Assembly: GCA_041743835.1 (NCBI GenBank) | Contig: JBGTLW010000288.1 | Span: 1-14,897, forward strand | DNA: 14,897 bases | Direction: 5' to 3' | From: JBGTLW01 sp041743835 | Lineage (GTDB): Bacteria; Planctomycetota; Phycisphaerae; Phycisphaerales; Phycisphaeraceae | In this document: positions 13,645-14,897 of the stretch, in pieces | Layout of the letters: each line of letters begins with the position of its first letter | How positions within the stretch are numbered: position 1 is the stretch's first letter | The notes under the pieces: generated by a model | What the model was told of the DNA's origin: nothing | The model's database searches: none | What the model saw: the letters and a program-made list of their open reading frames with translations, nothing else | Made by a program: the position numbers and the translations under genes

Positions 13645-13736
13645 GGTGCCATGGTCAACGAGCGCCGCGAGGCAGGCCATGCGCGACACCCAATCTCGCG
13701 TCATTCATGGCCTGCGTTACGCTTGACCATGGCACC
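13645..13736. repeat. 92-nt nested palindrome upstream of the regulator gene
   Basis: Three sets of arms nest. GGTGCCATGGTCAA (13645-13658) pairs with TTGACCATGGCACC (13723-13736). GCAGGCCATG (13672-13681) pairs with CATGGCCTGC (13706-13715). CGCGA (13682-13686) pairs with TCGCG (13696-13700). A further GCG/CGC pairing (13662-13664 with 13720-13722) fits between outer and middle arms after a small bulge. That gives about 32 base pairs in 92 nt, all exact. It lies in the gap between two same-strand genes and has no T-tract. It could be an interspersed palindromic repeat, a small non-autonomous mobile element, a structured leader of the regulator message, or a multi-site operator (GCCATG recurs in the arms). 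Confidence 0.8.
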
Positions 13737-13811
13737 GGGGCCCAACTCGTACGCGTGCTTAGGCGACCGACATGCGCCGCGATGGGCGTGGCGCGGGCGG
13801 GTCAACACCGA

Positions 13812-14819
13812 TCATCGCTGATAGATCGGCAGGTATCGGTACGGCACGCCGAGGACGAGGATGGCCATGGCTGTGTCCACGGGCCCGCCCCAGGAGCCGT
13901 TGTCGCGTTGGCTCTGGACGAGCAGTTGTTCGATGCGTGGCTGCCAGACCCGGTAGGGGGCTTCGCCTGCCTGGTACATGGCTTGCGCGGCGTAGTACTG
14001 CGCGTAGGAGAAGTATCGCTGGCCGAAGGCGACCTCGGGTTCTGCTTCGAGCATGTAGCGCAGGCCGCGTTGCACCGCTTCGCTGTCGCGCTCGCCGCCC
14101 AGTTGCAGCGCGAGCACGCACGCGGCGGACCGTGGGAACGCCGACTCGTTGCCCCCGCGGTAGCTGAACCCGCCGTCGTCGGCTTGGCGCTCGATGAGGT
14201 AGGCCATCGCGCGGTCCATGACCTCGCCGGGGACGAGGATGCCCGCTTCGTTGGCGGCGGCGAGTGAGACGACGACCATCGCAGTGACGGAGGTGTCGTG
14301 ATCGACGGGCATCGGCTGGTAGCGCCAGCCGCCGGTGCGTCGGTCCTGGGCGCGGAGGGTCACCTCGACGGCGGCCTTGAGCGCCAGGCGGATCTCATCG
14401 CGCTGGCTCATGCCCCAGGCCTCGGCCAGCGCGAGCGTGGCCAGGGCGTGGTGGTACATGTTGCCGCCGAAGTATCCGCCGTGTTCGCGGGACTTGCTGA
14501 TGAGGTTTTGCACCGCTCGGTCCAGGTGGACGCCGTAGCGGTCCGGGCGGTCGGGGTCGGGGAAGTAGCCCTTGACCATAAACGCCATGAGCGCCAGCGC
14601 GGTGGGCCCGGGGCCGCCCCAGCTTCCGTCGGCCTTCTGGTTCGCGGCGAGGTATTGCAGCCCACGGTCGATCGCGCGTTCGGCCTGCGGCGAGAGCTCA
14701 GCGACGCCGACCCGCGACTGGGCCGAGGCGGCCATCAGGCTCACCGCGACCAGGGTGATGATGGCGTGTCGTGTCCACGCGGTGCGGGGTCGGCGGTGTT
14801 TATTCAGCGAGCGATTCAT
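13812..14819 (-). CDS. Exported prenyltransferase / squalene-cyclase repeat protein
   Basis: This 335-residue protein has a signal peptide (basic KHRRPR, hydrophobic ITLVAVSLMAASA, cut near residue 33). The mature part is an alpha/alpha barrel built from repeats with the QW-like signature: YLAANQKADGSWGG (residues ~56-69), LRAQDRRTGGWRYQ (~150), LIERQADDGGFSYRGG (~210) and LLVQSQRDNGSWGG (~307). The fold is that of squalene-hopene cyclases and prenyltransferase beta-subunits, but at about half the length of a cyclase and without a visible DxDD catalytic motif, so it is probably not a terpene cyclase. Such proteins are common in Planctomycetes with unknown function. The ATG at 14819 has GGAGG six bases upstream and overlaps the preceding gene by 20 bp, indicating an operon that extends to the right of the window. 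Confidence 0.85.
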   Translation of the reverse strand: MNRSLNKHRRPRTAWTRHAIITLVAVSLMAASAQSRVGVAELSPQAERAIDRGLQYLAANQKADGSWGGPGPTALALMAFMVKGYFPDPDRPDRYGVHLDRAVQNLISKSREHGGYFGGNMYHHALATLALAEAWGMSQRDEIRLALKAAVEVTLRAQDRRTGGWRYQPMPVDHDTSVTAMVVVSLAAANEAGILVPGEVMDRAMAYLIERQADDGGFSYRGGNESAFPRSAACVLALQLGGERDSEAVQRGLRYMLEAEPEVAFGQRYFSYAQYYAAQAMYQAGEAPYRVWQPRIEQLLVQSQRDNGSWGGPVDTAMAILVLGVPYRYLPIYQR

Positions 14820-14897
14820 AGTACGCCTCCAGTAGATTTCGGTGTTCGACGGGCAGCTCGCGCGCGAAGCGCTGGTGCAGTTCCTGCGGGCTGCGCC
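14800..14897 (-). CDS. C-terminal end of an unidentified protein, cut by right window edge
   Basis: In the frame ending with TAA at 14800-14802 the minus strand encodes ...SPQELHQRFARELPVEH, then RNLLEAYYESLAE and stop. Third positions are mostly G/C and the sequence looks like a real acidic amphipathic C-terminus. The stop lies 20 bp inside the squalene-cyclase-repeat gene, so the two are translationally linked. In Planctomycetes such C-termini and such neighbours occur in operons with MoxR-type ATPases and von Willebrand-domain proteins, but this fragment is too short to assign. Confidence 0.6.
   Translation of the reverse strand, partial: RSPQELHQRFARELPVEHRNLLEAYYESLAE

Noticed and set aside
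13780..14267. Plus-strand frames over the squalene-cyclase-repeat gene
   Set aside because: These are antisense shadows; the minus-strand protein has clear DGSWGG repeats and a signal peptide.

Overview
All convincing genes in this window lie on the minus strand, so the transcriptional order runs from high to low coordinates. The DNA is GC-rich. The protein set is characteristic of Planctomycetes, most likely class Phycisphaerae: three prepilin-like pseudopilins with the H-X9-DG type of C-terminus, two PEP-CTERM surface proteins, a XylR-type AraC regulator, a formylglycine sulfatase, a SASA-type SGNH hydrolase and a squalene-cyclase-repeat protein. This assignment is inferred from gene content. 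No rRNA, tRNA, CRISPR array or transposase was seen.

Layout, right to left. A gene running in from the right edge ends at 14800 and overlaps the start of a squalene-cyclase-repeat protein (14819-13812). A 199-bp gap then holds a striking 92-nt nested palindrome (13645-13736). Next come a XylR-like AraC regulator (13612-12413), an exported clan-A glycoside hydrolase (12252-10372), a cytoplasmic-type sulfatase (10169-8595) and a lipoprotein esterase (8586-7678). These four look like a small polysaccharide-degradation locus.

From 7433 to 1893 there are three transcription units built from the same parts. The first is PEP-CTERM protein, SGNH hydrolase and pseudopilin. The second is a paralogous PEP-CTERM protein and pseudopilin. 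The third is a pseudopilin alone. Each unit is preceded by the same promoter arrangement: a near-palindromic GCRATATTDC box, a TTG-type -35 two to four bases downstream of it, a 16-bp spacer and a TAGAST -10. This shared promoter and the cassette duplication behind it are the most interesting signals in the window. The glycoside hydrolase promoter has its own inverted repeat (ACGGCAA-N5-TTGCCGT) in the equivalent position.

From 1593 to the left edge is an exported helical-repeat protein whose reading frame becomes ambiguous in its last ~30 codons. A possible new gene start lies at 50.

A working model, which is inference: the regulator senses a sugar and switches on the hydrolase, sulfatase and esterases. 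The co-regulated pseudopilins and PEP-CTERM proteins would build or decorate a surface apparatus for binding or importing the polymer. No prepilin peptidase, type II secretion core, exosortase or sugar transporter is in view, so those would have to be encoded elsewhere.
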